A DNA stretch of 55,162 nucleotides from Ahrensia marina (GCF_001293565.1 NZ_JXMU01000026.1:1-55162); one strand, 5' to 3'. Counted from the first letter of the stretch, positions 25,206-36,261 are shown. Notes: a model not told the origin generated them from the letters alone. Numbers and translations: made by a program.

Positions 25206-26852
25206 ATGGGACGGCATGATCAGCACGTCCCGAGTATAGGCATGTTACCCGACAACCCGAAAAATCACGCAGATTTATTGGCGCGGTTTCGGTGGAACAT
25301 TCCCGAACGCTTCAATATTGGAACAGCATGCGCCGATGATATTGCGCGCCTTACCCCAGACAGGCCGGCTATTATTGACTATGCTGATGGCGAACCGCAA
25401 ATCTTAAGCTTTAAGCAATTGGCTGAACGCTCGAGCCGTTTTGCCGCCGCGCTGAAAGGCATTGGCATCAGGCGCGGTGAACGAGTTGCGGTTATGCTGC
25501 CGCAAAGTATCGAAGCTGCTATTGCTCACCTTGGTATCTATAAACTCGGTGCGATTGCTGTCCCGCTGGCCATGCAGTTCGGTCCCGAAGCGATGCAGCA
25601 CCGCTTGGCAACATCGGGAGCACGGGCGTTGATAGCAGACATGATAGGTCTGGAACGCCTCGCATCCATTCAATCGAATTTACCGGCATTAGAGTTTCGC
25701 ATTTCTATTGATGGAACGGAAGCAACGCAAGACTTCAATAGTCTGATTTCAAAAGCGTCGGCTCATTTTCCGATTGCAGAAACATCACCAAATGACCCTG
25801 CGATGATGCTGTTCACATCCGGCACAACCGGTCAGCCCAAAGGTACATTACACGCCCACCGTGTCCTGCTCGGCCACCTTCCCGGCATACAGATGGCGCA
25901 AGGTTTTATGCCGCAAAAAGATGACCGTCTGTGGACCCCGTCAGATTGGGCTTGGGCAGGCGGATTGTTGAACGCGCTGCTGCCAGCGCTCTATTGCGGC
26001 GTAACTGTTGTGGCAGCGCGTGCGCCAAAATTTGAGGCCGATTGGGCTATCGATCTGATGAAAAAAGCCGGTGTCCGCAATATCTTCATGCCGCCGACAG
26101 CGTTGAAGTTGATGCAGGCCAATTTGAACAAGATTCCCGAATTGAATATCCGCTCAATCGGTTCTGCAGGCGAAGCACTGGGAGGGCAAACGCTGGAATG
26201 GGCGAAAGAACATTTTGGCATCAGTATCAATGAGTTTTACGGCCAGACAGAATGTAACGCCGTTATCAGCGCATGCCATGAAATTGGGACGGTTAAGCCC
26301 GGTTCAATGGGCAAATCTGTTCCCGGTCACCAAGTTGCAATTTTGAATGAAACCGGCAGCGCAGCCCAAACAGGTGAAACCGGCGAGATCGCGATCCACA
26401 ACAGCAGCCCGGTCATGTTCCTTAGATATTTTGATAATAAGACGGAGACCGAACGGAAATTTAATGACGAATGGATGCTAACCGGTGACCGTGCCTATCG
26501 CGATGAGGACGGTTATTTCCATTTTGTCGGCCGCAACGATGATATCATCATCTCGGCCGGCTATCGTATTGGACCGGCAGAAATTGAAGATTGCCTGACA
26601 GCGCACCCCGCTGTTGAGCTGGCAGCGGTGACGGGGAAAGCAGATGCGACACGCACACAAATTACCGTCGCGCATATCAAACTCGTTGAAGGCGAACAGC
26701 CGAGCGAGCAGCTAAAACAACATATACGAAACTTCGTAAAAACGCGGCTTTCAGCCCATGAATATCCGCGCGAAATCATTTTTGTCGATGATATTCCAAT
26801 GACCGAAAGCGGCAAAATAATCCGCCGTGTATTCCGCAATCAGACAGCGTAA
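25206..26852 (+). CDS. AMP-forming acyl-CoA synthetase
   Basis: This 548-residue ANL-superfamily ligase activates a carboxylic acid via acyl-AMP to acyl-CoA. The phosphate loop is MLFTSGTTGQPKG, followed by the YGQTE adenylate motif, LTGDRAYRDEDGYFHFVGRNDD and the hinge region, and the C-terminal lysine motif ESGKIIRR. It resembles medium-chain acyl-CoA and acetyl-CoA synthetases, but the acid cannot be named. The ATG at 25206 has little ribosome-site support; ATG 25242 (12 codons later) is an alternative with a weak TATAGG upstream. It stands alone between the GGDEF-EAL gene and a convergent polysaccharide gene six bases away. Confidence 0.9.
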   Translation: MGRHDQHVPSIGMLPDNPKNHADLLARFRWNIPERFNIGTACADDIARLTPDRPAIIDYADGEPQILSFKQLAERSSRFAAALKGIGIRRGERVAVMLPQSIEAAIAHLGIYKLGAIAVPLAMQFGPEAMQHRLATSGARALIADMIGLERLASIQSNLPALEFRISIDGTEATQDFNSLISKASAHFPIAETSPNDPAMMLFTSGTTGQPKGTLHAHRVLLGHLPGIQMAQGFMPQKDDRLWTPSDWAWAGGLLNALLPALYCGVTVVAARAPKFEADWAIDLMKKAGVRNIFMPPTALKLMQANLNKIPELNIRSIGSAGEALGGQTLEWAKEHFGISINEFYGQTECNAVISACHEIGTVKPGSMGKSVPGHQVAILNETGSAAQTGETGEIAIHNSSPVMFLRYFDNKTETERKFNDEWMLTGDRAYRDEDGYFHFVGRNDDIIISAGYRIGPAEIEDCLTAHPAVELAAVTGKADATRTQITVAHIKLVEGEQPSEQLKQHIRNFVKTRLSAHEYPREIIFVDDIPMTESGKIIRRVFRNQTA

Positions 26853-26857
26853 CAGTT

Positions 26858-28129
26858 TCAGCGTCGGCCAAGCATATGCTTTAGACGCGCACCAACATTT
26901 TTGGCTGTTTTCTTCGTTGAGGAGTACAAATCCATTTGCGAAGCAGCCTGACGCACTTCGCGGTCTTTGTCCGGATCAACACCAATGACGAGTGTTACCA
27001 TTTCAGCTTCATCACGCCACAGATGTGACATCATCGGATGATCTTCAGAAGCACAGCTATCTGCAAATGTCACGTTAGGATCATCCAGGAGCGTTTCAGT
27101 AGTCCGAACCATCAGCAGTTTGCCCGGCGAAAAAGCGCGCATCGTCTCATCGTAAGCGATTTTCCAAGTCCATGCCGTTCCGTTTTCTACGAAGACTATG
27201 AGCGAGGCAATAACGCGATTGTCCAGCTTCAGCATATAGATACGGCATTTGTCGACTTCGGCCAGTGAGTTGACGGCCTCACGCGCAAAAGCCGCGCGCA
27301 AACGGTCCGATGCAAGCGATGTGCGTTGCTTGCCTTTCCAGCCGGCATTTTCAAGCAACAGAAACTCTTCCATGCCCCGACGAATATCCGTAGGATTTCG
27401 GGCAATTTCAAAAGCAAAATCGCCCTGCGCCTCCAGCTTTCGCCATAAACGGCCAAAGTCGCGCCGGTGGTGGCTACCCATATTTTCCTTAAAGAAAACG
27501 TCGGCATCCGTTGTCGCGTTTAAAACGGGGCGCTTTACAGGACGGGTGGAAGCAACAGGCAGGCCGTTTGCCAAGGCTACCGATCTTAAAAGGGAAACAA
27601 CAGGACTGTTGACCATAACATCGGGAAAAGCGATGATTTTTGGCAGAGCAACTGTCGGCAGTGATAATGTGCCAAAGATATCCTCTATAACCTGCATTGC
27701 CTCACGCCGCTCAACAATCGGCGTACCCAGCGGGCCGTAAGGGTTGGCCCACGCGCGTACAAGGTCAGGCCCGATCGCAAAGCCGGGTTTCTCCACGGTA
27801 AATGGCATCAGAAAACGCGTTTCAGAGGACTGGTCATCTGAATCTTGCAGCACCATCAGGCGCACCTGCCGCTCATCAAGGCGCGGCATTGCGGGCACAC
27901 AGAAGCGCGGACTGAAAAACACGTTTGGCTCAATGCAATAGTCGCAGGCGCGCTCGATCGTCGGCAGAATGTCAAAACCTGCCTTTGCCGGAAAAACGCG
28001 AAAATGTCGCTTGCCCTTTGACAGACGGCTGACTTCGGGAATGTTATCTTTGACACCGCTTGCAGGCGTACCGGGCATAACAAGCGGCGTTTCAACAATC
28101 TCTTCATCAATAATAGGCAACGCAGACAT
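26858..28129 (-). CDS. CelD/BcsL-type GNAT acyltransferase, probably in surface polysaccharide synthesis
   Basis: The protein has 423 residues from the ATG at 28129, which follows the flippase stop by one base (TAAAATG) with GAGAG upstream; a longer in-frame reading would run into the flippase gene. The central and C-terminal parts show the CelD-like acetyltransferase pattern (FGRLWRKLEAQGDFAFEIA, then FLLLENAGWKGKQRTSL, CRIYMLKLDNRVIASLIVF, AWTWKIAYDETMRAFSPGKLL). Such proteins are found in cellulose and other exopolysaccharide loci and are thought to acylate the polymer or a precursor. Tight coupling to a Wzx-like flippase supports a role in a capsule or exopolysaccharide. The substrate is unknown. 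Confidence 0.8.
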   Translation of the reverse strand: MSALPIIDEEIVETPLVMPGTPASGVKDNIPEVSRLSKGKRHFRVFPAKAGFDILPTIERACDYCIEPNVFFSPRFCVPAMPRLDERQVRLMVLQDSDDQSSETRFLMPFTVEKPGFAIGPDLVRAWANPYGPLGTPIVERREAMQVIEDIFGTLSLPTVALPKIIAFPDVMVNSPVVSLLRSVALANGLPVASTRPVKRPVLNATTDADVFFKENMGSHHRRDFGRLWRKLEAQGDFAFEIARNPTDIRRGMEEFLLLENAGWKGKQRTSLASDRLRAAFAREAVNSLAEVDKCRIYMLKLDNRVIASLIVFVENGTAWTWKIAYDETMRAFSPGKLLMVRTTETLLDDPNVTFADSCASEDHPMMSHLWRDEAEMVTLVIGVDPDKDREVRQAASQMDLYSSTKKTAKNVGARLKHMLGRR

Positions 28130-28130
28130 T

Positions 28131-29549
28131 TTAAGAAACTCTCTCATCAAAGACAGGCGAAAATACAAACATCGAAACACCAACCCGCATACGCACGAAA
28201 TAGAAAAGAGCAATCGTTTCAAAGACGGTCGCAATGGCGGTCGCCGCAGCGGCACCGTAAATGCCGTATTCGGGTATTAAAATCAGATTCAAAACAATAT
28301 TGGATGCCAGAACGCCGCCAAATATAATTGCGCAGATATTTTGATTACCCGACATATTCAGCAAGCTTTCCGCTGGGCCAATGCTGGCGCGAAGCACCAC
28401 ACCGGCAACCATGATAAACAGAACAGGATAGCCTTCGCGGAAAGCTGTACCGAACATCGAAAGCAAAAGCGGACCGGCCGCAAGTACCGCAATGCCCATT
28501 GCCAGCGATGGCCAGAATGTCCATGTCGCAGAGCGCCGTGCCAATTGGCGCAGTGCCGATTTATCTTCATCTTCCATTCGGGCCGCAAAAAGGTTCGCGA
28601 TACCGGCCTTAACGGCAAAAAAGACGAAATGGACAAGCGATAAAGTTTTTGCTGCCGCGTAATAGATACCCACGCTTTCGGGATTCATCATGATGCCAAC
28701 CATGAACACATCGGCATGAACGAGCAGAGCAAAGAAACCCTCGACGAGAAAAATCGGCAAGGCCACCAAAATCCACTGGCGCATCTCGATACGTGGTTTG
28801 GCTTTTTTGTACTGGCGTCTCAAATCGCGTGTAATCACGAAATACTGGATGAGAGAGCTGCAATAGCTGGCAATCACAGCGCAGATTAAACCCGTCACAC
28901 CATTGACAGGATAGCCCATAAGCCACGCGCCAACCATTAAAACGAGAATGAAAATCGGGCGCAGCAAATATGTAGGTGCGAGTGCACGAATAGGCCAGCT
29001 ATTGGCGCGCGCAGTACCGTCAAGCATATCGCCAAGCGCAATCATTGGCAGCGCAAAGGCACCCACAATGAAAGGCACGGTATAATGACTGTCGAAATAT
29101 GCAGCACCATAGATGGTTGTGAATATAGTTGCGGCGGCGGCAATTGTGGAACTGAGCAATACAAACACGCGGCTTGAGAGCAGCAGACCGTTCAAGCGCT
29201 CAAAATCAGCCCTTCCATGATACTGCGGAAGAAACCTGATAATGGCAGTGTGAAAACCAAGGCAGGACAGGTTTCCGATAACGATCATCGAAATCCAGAC
29301 CATGACAAAAATGCCGTACTCGAAAGCCCCCATAAAGCGGGCAAGAACGACCTGACTGACAAAGGCAATGGCAGCACTGAATATGCGGATGGCAAATGCG
29401 ATGATTGATGCGCGCTGCGCGTTGGAGGCATCATCAACGCCTGAAAGCGCAACGTCCAAACGCTCGGCAAAAGGCCGCAGACGCGCAAAAAGCGACGTCG
29501 GGAAAAATGTTTCAGCTGTTTGTACCGCAGAAAACCGCAATATGTTCAC
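28131..29549 (-). CDS. Polysaccharide flippase (Wzx/MVF-like membrane protein)
   Basis: This 472-residue protein has about 12 to 14 membrane segments and the polysaccharide-synthase/flippase pattern: FAIRIFSAAIAFVSQVVLARFMGAFEYGIFV near the N-terminus and ALPIFLVEGFFALLVHADVFMVGIMMNPESVGIYYAAAK in the middle. It would move lipid-linked oligosaccharides across the inner membrane. The start is GTG at 29549 and the ribosome site is weak. It forms a two-gene unit with the downstream acyltransferase. No glycosyltransferases are adjacent, so the rest of the pathway must lie elsewhere. Confidence 0.87.
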   Translation of the reverse strand: MNILRFSAVQTAETFFPTSLFARLRPFAERLDVALSGVDDASNAQRASIIAFAIRIFSAAIAFVSQVVLARFMGAFEYGIFVMVWISMIVIGNLSCLGFHTAIIRFLPQYHGRADFERLNGLLLSSRVFVLLSSTIAAAATIFTTIYGAAYFDSHYTVPFIVGAFALPMIALGDMLDGTARANSWPIRALAPTYLLRPIFILVLMVGAWLMGYPVNGVTGLICAVIASYCSSLIQYFVITRDLRRQYKKAKPRIEMRQWILVALPIFLVEGFFALLVHADVFMVGIMMNPESVGIYYAAAKTLSLVHFVFFAVKAGIANLFAARMEDEDKSALRQLARRSATWTFWPSLAMGIAVLAAGPLLLSMFGTAFREGYPVLFIMVAGVVLRASIGPAESLLNMSGNQNICAIIFGGVLASNIVLNLILIPEYGIYGAAAATAIATVFETIALFYFVRMRVGVSMFVFSPVFDERVS

Positions 29550-29644
29550 TCACAAATTGAATTTAGGTGAGTTATACGCCCATTGGCTTAAAATTTTGTT
29601 CGCATATAAATTGCCGGAAAACATGGTAAACCAAGCGCTAATGC

Positions 29645-29676
29645 AAAAAACCTGCGCGGTTTTCCGACCACGCAGG
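29645..29676 (-). terminator. Rho-independent terminator downstream of secA
   Basis: On the minus strand CCTGCGTGG pairs with CCGCGCAGG (one G-U pair) around an eight-base loop and is followed by six T residues. It lies 34 bp after the secA stop codon and before the flippase gene. Confidence 0.85.
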
Positions 29677-29709
29677 CTCTATATTCAATTAGGGCAATCG
29701 GCCTTGGTA

Positions 29710-32586
29710 TTAAGCAAATGCACCGTGGCAATGTTTAAATTTTTTGCCTGATCCGCATGGGCAAAGCTCGTTACGCCCAATTTTTCCCCATGTCGCCGGA
29801 TTTTCAGGGTCGCGCTCTTCCGGCGCAACAAAGCCTTGCGCCGCAGTCAGTGCCGCAGCACCGGATGCACCGGCAGAACGGTCAGTACCTTCACCAAAAT
29901 CATTTTCGCCGGTTGTACCGTCTATGTGACGGCCTTCCATTTCCGGCAATTCAGGATCAGGCGCATCGGCTGCATCACGAACGATTTCAACGCGCATCAA
30001 TTTCGAAGTGACCGAGATACGCAAGTTTGCAAGCATCGACTGGAACAGTTCGAACGCTTCCTGTTTATATTCCTGCAATGGATCGCGCTGCGCATAACCG
30101 CGGAAACCCACCACCGAACGGAGGTGGTCAAGCGCAACCAGATGCTCGCGCCAGAGTTCGTCAATTGTTTGCAATATCAATGACTTCTCAACATAAGTCA
30201 TGATCTCTTGGCCAAAACGCTCTGTGCGCTGTTCGGCAACGTCATCACTCACTTTCAGCAAGCGTTCCAGCATATCGTCTTCTGCAATGCCTTCTTCCGC
30301 AGCCCATTCTTCGATTGGCGCGTCGATATTAAGCTGCTCAACCACGGCCTGTTTCAGCTCGGCAACATGCCATTGCTCCGCATAGGCTTTTTCCGGAATG
30401 TGCTCGGCAATAAGATTTTCAACCACTTCATGGCGCATCTCGGTGACCATGTCGGTTAAATTATCGCTGTCCATCACCTCAAGACGCTGCTCAAAAATGA
30501 CCTTACGCTGATCATTCATCACATCATCATATTTCAGCAAATTCTTACGGATATCGAAGTTGCGCGCTTCAACTTTGCGCTGTGCTTTTTCAAGCGCTTT
30601 GTTGATCCACGGATGAACGATTGCTTCGCCGTCTTTCATGCCAAGCTTGGTCAGCATGCCGTCCATGCGCTCTGAACCGAAGATACGCATGAGATCATCT
30701 TGCAAGGACAGATAGAACTTAGAGCGTCCAGGGTCGCCCTGACGGCCCGACCGGCCCCGCAGCTGGTTGTCGATACGGCGGCTCTCATGGCGTTCGGTCG
30801 CCAGAACATACAGGCCGCCAGCATCCAGCGCCTCTTTTTTCAGCACTTCAATTTCAGCAGCGATCTGTGCGATACGTTCCTTGCGCTTGGCTTCGTCCGT
30901 AACATCACCAAGCTCTTGGGCAATACGCATATCCAAATTGCCACCAAGTTTAATGTCCGTACCGCGACCGGCCATATTGGTCGCAATTGTGATAGAACCG
31001 GGAACACCGGCCTGAGCCACAATGAACGCCTCGCGCTCATGTTGGCGCGCATTAAGAACTTCGTGCTTTACGCCCCCTGCCTTGATGGCAGTTTCAACGT
31101 CATCGAGCGAGGTTTGCAAATATTCCGCAAACTCTTTTTCCTTGCCTTCTTTAATACCGGAAAGACGCTGCTCAAGCTTGCCTTTCAAAGCCTGCAGATA
31201 AGGAGCGCTACTCAAAAAGCTTGAAAGCAATTCTGACTTTTCGATTGACGTGGTACCGACAAGCACCGGCTGTTTGCGGCGCTGGCTTGCAATGATATCC
31301 AAGACGACAGCGTCATATTTCTCTTCAACAGAGCGGTAGACTTCATCGTCCTCATCAATACGCATGATCGGCAGATTGGTCGGAATTTCCGCAACACCCA
31401 ACCCGTAAATATTGCCGAACTCTTCTGCTTCCGTTGAAGCCGTACCGGTCATACCCGACAGCTTTTCATACATACGGAAATAGTTCTGGAAAGTCACAGA
31501 GGCCAGTGTCTGGTTTTCAGGCTGGATGGATACGCCTTCCTTGGCTTCAAGCGCCTGGTGCAGCCCTTCTGAGAAACGGCGACCGGGCATCTGGCGTCCA
31601 GTAAACTCGTCAATGATGACAATCTCGTCACCCTTGACCATATAATCCTTATCGCGCTGGAAAAGCTTGTGCGCTTTCAGCGCATTGTTGATGTGGTGAA
31701 CAATCGACACGTTCTCGACATCATAAAGATTGTCGCCCTTAAGCATATCCGCTTCACGCAAAAGGTTTTCAACGCGCTCTGTGCCGTCTTCCGTAAATGT
31801 TGAAGATTTCTGCTTTTCGTCGATCGTGTAATCTTCATCATTCAGCATTGGAATGAATTTATCGATTTGAACGTAAAGCTCGGACTTGTCTTCCAATGGA
31901 CCAGAGATAATTAGCGGCGTGCGCGCTTCGTCTACGAGAATAGAGTCGACCTCGTCCACCACGGCAAAGAAATGGTCACGCTGCACCATTTGGGCGCGGT
32001 CCATTTTCATATTGTCGCGCAGATAATCAAATCCAAGTTCATTATTGGTGGCGTAAGTAACGTCGCACTCATAGGCCGCTTTGCGCGCCTCATCATCCAT
32101 ACCATGAATGATAACGCCGCATTTCATGCCCAGAAACGAGAATATGCGCCCCATTTCTTCGCTATCGCGCTGCGCAAGATAGTCGTTCACAGTAACAACA
32201 TGAACGCCCTTGCCTGCCAACGCATTAAGATAAGACGGCAAGACAGCAACAAGCGTTTTACCTTCACCGGTCCGCATTTCAGAAATCGAACCATCATTAA
32301 GCACCATGCCGCCGATCAGCTGGACATCAAACGGTCGCAAACCCAATGTGCGCACCGACGCTTCACGTACAACCGCAAAGGCTTCAACCAAAAGAGCGTC
32401 GAGCGACGCTCCATCCGCAATACGCTGACGGAATTCATCCGTCTTGGCACGCAATTGCTCGTCAGAAAGCGCCTGCATATCACTTTCCAGAGCGTTGATC
32501 GCCGCAACTTTGCTATCGAATGATTTTAAATAACGGTCATTTGCCGTGCCGAAGATTTTGGCTGCGATGCCGCCGATACTGACCAT
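29710..32586 (-). CDS. secA: Protein translocase ATPase SecA
   Basis: This 958-residue preprotein translocase motor drives secretory proteins through SecYEG with ATP. Visible features in order are Walker A MRTGEGKT (about 103-110), [20 protein letters not shown] (Walker B), the preprotein cross-linking region, [14 protein letters not shown] of the second nucleotide-binding fold, [12 protein letters not shown], and the C-terminal zinc finger [13 protein letters not shown] that binds SecB and lipid. The length suits alphaproteobacterial SecA with its C-terminal linker. It is divergent from a secreted parvulin gene, a common pairing that joins export with periplasmic folding. A strong terminator follows. 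Confidence 0.98.
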   Translation of the reverse strand: MVSIGGIAAKIFGTANDRYLKSFDSKVAAINALESDMQALSDEQLRAKTDEFRQRIADGASLDALLVEAFAVVREASVRTLGLRPFDVQLIGGMVLNDGSISEMRTGEGKTLVAVLPSYLNALAGKGVHVVTVNDYLAQRDSEEMGRIFSFLGMKCGVIIHGMDDEARKAAYECDVTYATNNELGFDYLRDNMKMDRAQMVQRDHFFAVVDEVDSILVDEARTPLIISGPLEDKSELYVQIDKFIPMLNDEDYTIDEKQKSSTFTEDGTERVENLLREADMLKGDNLYDVENVSIVHHINNALKAHKLFQRDKDYMVKGDEIVIIDEFTGRQMPGRRFSEGLHQALEAKEGVSIQPENQTLASVTFQNYFRMYEKLSGMTGTASTEAEEFGNIYGLGVAEIPTNLPIMRIDEDDEVYRSVEEKYDAVVLDIIASQRRKQPVLVGTTSIEKSELLSSFLSSAPYLQALKGKLEQRLSGIKEGKEKEFAEYLQTSLDDVETAIKAGGVKHEVLNARQHEREAFIVAQAGVPGSITIATNMAGRGTDIKLGGNLDMRIAQELGDVTDEAKRKERIAQIAAEIEVLKKEALDAGGLYVLATERHESRRIDNQLRGRSGRQGDPGRSKFYLSLQDDLMRIFGSERMDGMLTKLGMKDGEAIVHPWINKALEKAQRKVEARNFDIRKNLLKYDDVMNDQRKVIFEQRLEVMDSDNLTDMVTEMRHEVVENLIAEHIPEKAYAEQWHVAELKQAVVEQLNIDAPIEEWAAEEGIAEDDMLERLLKVSDDVAEQRTERFGQEIMTYVEKSLILQTIDELWREHLVALDHLRSVVGFRGYAQRDPLQEYKQEAFELFQSMLANLRISVTSKLMRVEIVRDAADAPDPELPEMEGRHIDGTTGENDFGEGTDRSAGASGAAALTAAQGFVAPEERDPENPATWGKIGRNELCPCGSGKKFKHCHGAFA

Positions 32587-32814
32587 TATGTATGGTCCTT
32601 TCCGTTAAAGCCGACCTTAACAAGTCGCTGAAATGAGCTACAGCCAGAATTGCTGCGATTAAATTGTTTTGGCACTCATGTTTGAAAAATCCAAGCTGGA
32701 CGTGCCACATTCGGACAGATAAGAGTGGCATTAATCGATGTCAACGCTACGAACAGTGCCATTAATAAGTCACCACGTCAGCCGTTGAGCAAAAAACGAA
32801 GCAAAATTAATGAA

Positions 32815-33732
32815 ATGGATCACTATCCCATGACACAAATGCCAACCAACCTACCGTTGAACGCACGTCGCACACGAAAATTTGCAGGTATTTCCGCAGC
32901 TATTTTTGCCATGGGCAGTGTATTCAGCACACCGGCATTTGCGCAGGATGGTGAAGACAAGATTGTCGGCTCACTGGGCGGCGAAACAATAACGCAACGC
33001 GATCTGGCGTTGACTGTCAGCGAAATGGGCGATCAGCTCGGACAGGTTCCACCTGAACAGCAACAATTTGCCGCCCTTATGGCGCTTATCGATATCAAGC
33101 TTCTCGCGGCCAAAGCGCGCGAAAACGGACTTGATGAGGATGAAGAATTTAAAAAGCGCGCCAAGTTTCTGGAAGACCGGGCTCTGCACAACATCCTGTT
33201 TAGAAAAGATGTGATAGACGGCATTACCGACGAAGAAGTACGCGCACGCTACGACAAGGAAGTCGCCGCAACACCGGCAGAAAACGAAGTCAAGGCCGCC
33301 CACATTCTCGTGGAAAAGGAAGAAGAAGCCAAGGAAATCATCAAAGCCTTGGATGAAGGCGCTGATTTTGCTGAACTGGCCAAAGAAAAGTCAACCGGTC
33401 CTTCCGGACCTCAGGGCGGCGATCTCGGCTATTTTACAAAAGGGCGCATGGTTCCTGAATTTGAAGAAGCCGCGTTTGCACTCGATTCTGGCAGCTACAC
33501 CAAAGAACCGGTCCAAACACAATTTGGCTATCACGTGATTCTAGTCAAAGATATTCGTCCGGTACAACCGCCGGCATATGAGCAGGTTCAACAGCAGATC
33601 CGTGCCGCATTGTTGCGTGAAAAATACTTCAACTACATCAAAGAACTTCGCGCATCGGCTGATATCAATATCGAAGACGAAGCGCTAAAAGCAGCGTATG
33701 ATAAAGCAGTCGCGGAACAAGAAGCGCAATAA
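32815..33732 (+). CDS. Periplasmic peptidyl-prolyl isomerase, parvulin type
   Basis: The protein has 305 residues from the ATG at 32815; other in-frame ATGs at 32830 and 32839 are possible, and a GTG at 32725 would give an improbably long leader. The N-terminus ([18 protein letters not shown], ending at AFA-Q) is a Sec signal peptide. A helical SurA-like N-domain follows, then one rotamase domain at about 160-260 ([47 protein letters not shown]). It would help outer-membrane and periplasmic proteins fold. It is divergent from secA and precedes argJ by two bases, so both are likely cotranscribed, which is common in this order. Confidence 0.9.
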   Translation: MDHYPMTQMPTNLPLNARRTRKFAGISAAIFAMGSVFSTPAFAQDGEDKIVGSLGGETITQRDLALTVSEMGDQLGQVPPEQQQFAALMALIDIKLLAAKARENGLDEDEEFKKRAKFLEDRALHNILFRKDVIDGITDEEVRARYDKEVAATPAENEVKAAHILVEKEEEAKEIIKALDEGADFAELAKEKSTGPSGPQGGDLGYFTKGRMVPEFEEAAFALDSGSYTKEPVQTQFGYHVILVKDIRPVQPPAYEQVQQQIRAALLREKYFNYIKELRASADINIEDEALKAAYDKAVAEQEAQ

Positions 33733-33734
33733 AA

Positions 33735-34964
33735 ATGGCGAAATCATCTCCCGTATCCCCACTGGCACCCAAACAGGTGCCAGTCTTGCCACCAATTAAA
33801 GGCGTTACACTGGCCACAGCAGAAGCAGGCATCAAATATAAAGGCCGCACGGATGTGATGGCGATGATATTTGATAAACCCGCCGCCGTTGCGGGCGTAT
33901 TTACAAAATCAAAATGCCCGTCCGCGCCCGTTGACCTTTGCCGCGCACATCTGCCGAAGGGCCGCGCTAAAATATTGGTTGTCAATTCCGGCAATGCAAA
34001 CGCTTTCACAGGCAAAAAAGGCGCGGCAGCAACAAAATTAACCGCTGAAATCGCGGCAAAAGCGGCCAATTGCGATTTCGATGAAGTCTATCTGTCTTCA
34101 ACCGGTGTCATCGGCGAGCCTTTAGATGCCACAAAGTTTGAAGGCCACATCGAAAAGATGGTCCAGAACGCGAGTCCGGACGCTTGGCTGCAAAGCGCGC
34201 AAGCAATCATGACAACCGATACCTTTGCCAAAGTGGCTACCCAACAGGTTGAGATTGACGGCAAGACCTATACTGTCAACGGCATGGCAAAAGGCGCAGG
34301 TATGATTGCGCCCGACATGGCAACAATGCTTGCTTATATTGTAACAGATGCTCCGGTATCCGCAGCGGTTCTGCAAAACTATCTGACACAATCCACCGAG
34401 ACGACGTTCAATGCCGTGACCGTGGATGGCGACACATCCACATCAGACACATTGCTGGCATTTGCAACAGGGCCCGCCGATTATACAAATCCTGAAGATA
34501 AAAAGCTCGTAGCTTTCAAATCGGCGTTCCATGATGTGCTACATAATCTCGCCATGCAGATTATCCGTGACGGCGAAGGTATTCGCAAAGTCATGCGCAT
34601 TGAGGTCGAAGGGGCAACGTCAAAGGCGGCCGCCAAAAAGATTGCGATGTCTATCGCCAATTCGCCGCTGGTTAAAACTGCGGTCGCCGGTGAAGATGCC
34701 AATTGGGGGCGCATCGTCATGGCCGTTGGCAAAGCAGGAGAACCGGCCGATCGCGACCGCCTTCAAATTCGTTTTGGCGATATTGTTGTCGCAAGAGACG
34801 GTGAACGTGAAGAGGGCTACAGCGAAGAAGCATGCGCCGCCTATATGAAGAATGACGAGATTGTTATCGGTGTGGATATAGGCCTTGGCAGCGAACGCTT
34901 TACCGCATGGGGCTGTGACCTGACCAAGGAATATGTAGAAATCAACGGCGACTATCGAAGCTAA
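33735..34964 (+). CDS. argJ: Bifunctional ornithine acetyltransferase / N-acetylglutamate synthase
   Basis: This 409-residue enzyme of arginine synthesis transfers acetyl from N-acetylornithine to glutamate. The self-processing site [12 protein letters not shown] is present: cleavage between Ala and Thr yields alpha and beta chains, with the Thr as nucleophile. Other family stretches are [14 protein letters not shown] and [11 protein letters not shown], and near the end [15 protein letters not shown]. The length fits the family. It starts two bases after the parvulin stop. Whether it accepts acetyl-CoA as well (bifunctional form) cannot be read from the sequence. Confidence 0.97.
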   Translation: MAKSSPVSPLAPKQVPVLPPIKGVTLATAEAGIKYKGRTDVMAMIFDKPAAVAGVFTKSKCPSAPVDLCRAHLPKGRAKILVVNSGNANAFTGKKGAAATKLTAEIAAKAANCDFDEVYLSSTGVIGEPLDATKFEGHIEKMVQNASPDAWLQSAQAIMTTDTFAKVATQQVEIDGKTYTVNGMAKGAGMIAPDMATMLAYIVTDAPVSAAVLQNYLTQSTETTFNAVTVDGDTSTSDTLLAFATGPADYTNPEDKKLVAFKSAFHDVLHNLAMQIIRDGEGIRKVMRIEVEGATSKAAAKKIAMSIANSPLVKTAVAGEDANWGRIVMAVGKAGEPADRDRLQIRFGDIVVARDGEREEGYSEEACAAYMKNDEIVIGVDIGLGSERFTAWGCDLTKEYVEINGDYRS

Positions 34965-35007
34965 AGCCCATTGGCATCGCCATTATAGTAATGTGCTCTA
35001 GGAGTAA

Positions 35008-35781
35008 TTGATCCCTGTGCCTGAACTTTCACTGGTAAGACGACTGGAAGCTGTTGGTTTCCGTGCTTGGCCTGCAGCCTCTGTTCACTATGACGGAAGC
35101 TGGGCTGTAAGACTGACAGCAAGCCATCCTTCACGTCGCCTAAACTCGGTCAACCCGCTCGACCCCGCAGACCAAAGAGACTTCGAAAGCCGCATCGCCC
35201 GTATGGAGCATCGCTTTGCGTCCTATAATCGGCCTTTGGTCTTTCGCCTGTCGCCGCTTGCCCCTTCAACATTGGCAGCGCATTTTGACAAGGAAGGCTG
35301 GCAGCGCGTCGCCGAAACACGAGTTCTCAAAGCAGATTTAAAAGAACTCGATCTTGATTCCGGCATCGATCAACTGCCCGGCAAAGACATCGGGCGCTTT
35401 GTTGATGCGTCGATCTCCATTCGCGCTGAAGACCCTGAACGCAAACCCGGCCTGACCGAAGTGCTTGAATCCATCCGCCCCCCAAACGGCATGTTTGTCA
35501 TGGAGGACAGCACCGGACCGGTTGCCTGCGCATTATGTGTGCGTGACAATGACATGGCCGGACTTTTTGATATTGGTGTTTGCCAAGATTGTCAGGGAAT
35601 GGGATATGGCAGGTCTATCGTGCGCACTGCGTTGCGCTGGGCACGCCAGCAAGGGGCAAAAACAGCATGGCTACAAGTGGAATCAGCCAATAAGGGCGCC
35701 AATGCGCTCTACAGCCGCTTGGGCTTCGAAGAAGTTTACTCCTATGTCTACCGGATGAAAAAAAGCGACCGCCATGGCTGA
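35008..35781 (+). CDS. GNAT-family N-acetyltransferase
   Basis: This 257-residue protein has an N-terminal domain (LVRRLEAVGFRAWPAASVHYDGSW) and a C-terminal GNAT fold with the acetyl-CoA loop QDCQGMGYGRSIV and the closing LQVESANKGANALYSRLGFEEVYSYVYRMK. The start is uncertain: TTG 35008 lies three bases after AGGAG, which is close, while GTG 35017 lies twelve bases away. It sits between argJ and mutT and overlaps mutT by eight bases, an arrangement typical of Rhizobiales. The acetylated substrate is unknown. Confidence 0.87.
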   Translation: MIPVPELSLVRRLEAVGFRAWPAASVHYDGSWAVRLTASHPSRRLNSVNPLDPADQRDFESRIARMEHRFASYNRPLVFRLSPLAPSTLAAHFDKEGWQRVAETRVLKADLKELDLDSGIDQLPGKDIGRFVDASISIRAEDPERKPGLTEVLESIRPPNGMFVMEDSTGPVACALCVRDNDMAGLFDIGVCQDCQGMGYGRSIVRTALRWARQQGAKTAWLQVESANKGANALYSRLGFEEVYSYVYRMKKSDRHG

Positions 35782-36178
35782 CATCATACTTGTATCTGCT
35801 TGCGCGCTTATCGATCCCGATAACCGGATTTTGCTGGCACAGCGCCCGCAAGGAAAATCATTGGCTGGTCTGTGGGAATTTCCCGGCGGCAAGGTCGAAG
35901 CTTCAGAAACACCTGAGGAAAGTCTTGTGCGTGAACTCAATGAAGAGCTCGGCATCAAAACTGAGATAGCTTGCCTTGCCCCTTTGACATTCGCCAGTCA
36001 TGCATACGAAACATTCCACCTTTTGATGCCGCTTTTCATCTGCCGCAAATTTGAAGGCATCCCGGTACCGCGCGAAAACCAAACGCTGAAATGGGTCCGC
36101 CCTGAAAAATTGCGTGATTTTCCGATGCCGCCGGCAGACGAGCCGCTGATTCCCGTTCTTCAGGATTTGCTGCGCTAA
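35774..36178 (+). CDS. mutT: Nudix hydrolase MutT (8-oxo-dGTP diphosphatase)
   Basis: This 134-residue protein carries a complete Nudix box beginning GGKVEASETPEESLVREL and ending NEELGI, matching GX5EX7REUXEEXGU. It removes oxidised dGTP from the nucleotide pool to prevent A-to-C transversions. The LWEFPGGKVE and FHLLMPLFICRKFEG context is typical of MutT rather than other Nudix groups. It overlaps the end of the GNAT gene by eight bases, so translation is coupled. Confidence 0.92.
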   Translation: MADIILVSACALIDPDNRILLAQRPQGKSLAGLWEFPGGKVEASETPEESLVRELNEELGIKTEIACLAPLTFASHAYETFHLLMPLFICRKFEGIPVPRENQTLKWVRPEKLRDFPMPPADEPLIPVLQDLLR

Positions 36179-36230
36179 AAGCCACTGCGCAAACGTCCAA
36201 CATCGTTAATCAATCGTTTAATGAAAGCTG

Positions 36231-36261
36231 ATAATTGTCATCTTACGAAGATGGCAATTAT
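36231..36261 (+). promoter_or_regulatory. Near-perfect 14-bp stem-loop just upstream of the small membrane-protein gene
   Basis: ATAATTGTCATCTT at 36231-36244 and AAGATGGCAATTAT at 36248-36261 form a 14-bp stem with one G-U pair and a three-base loop. Only two bases separate it from the AAGG ribosome site of the gene starting at 36277. It may be an operator or an mRNA leader hairpin affecting translation. It has no T run, so a terminator for mutT is less likely. Confidence 0.65.

Noticed and set aside
31972-32523. Plus-strand open frame of 183 residues
   Set aside because: It is antisense to the conserved secA N-terminal region, with no independent coding evidence.
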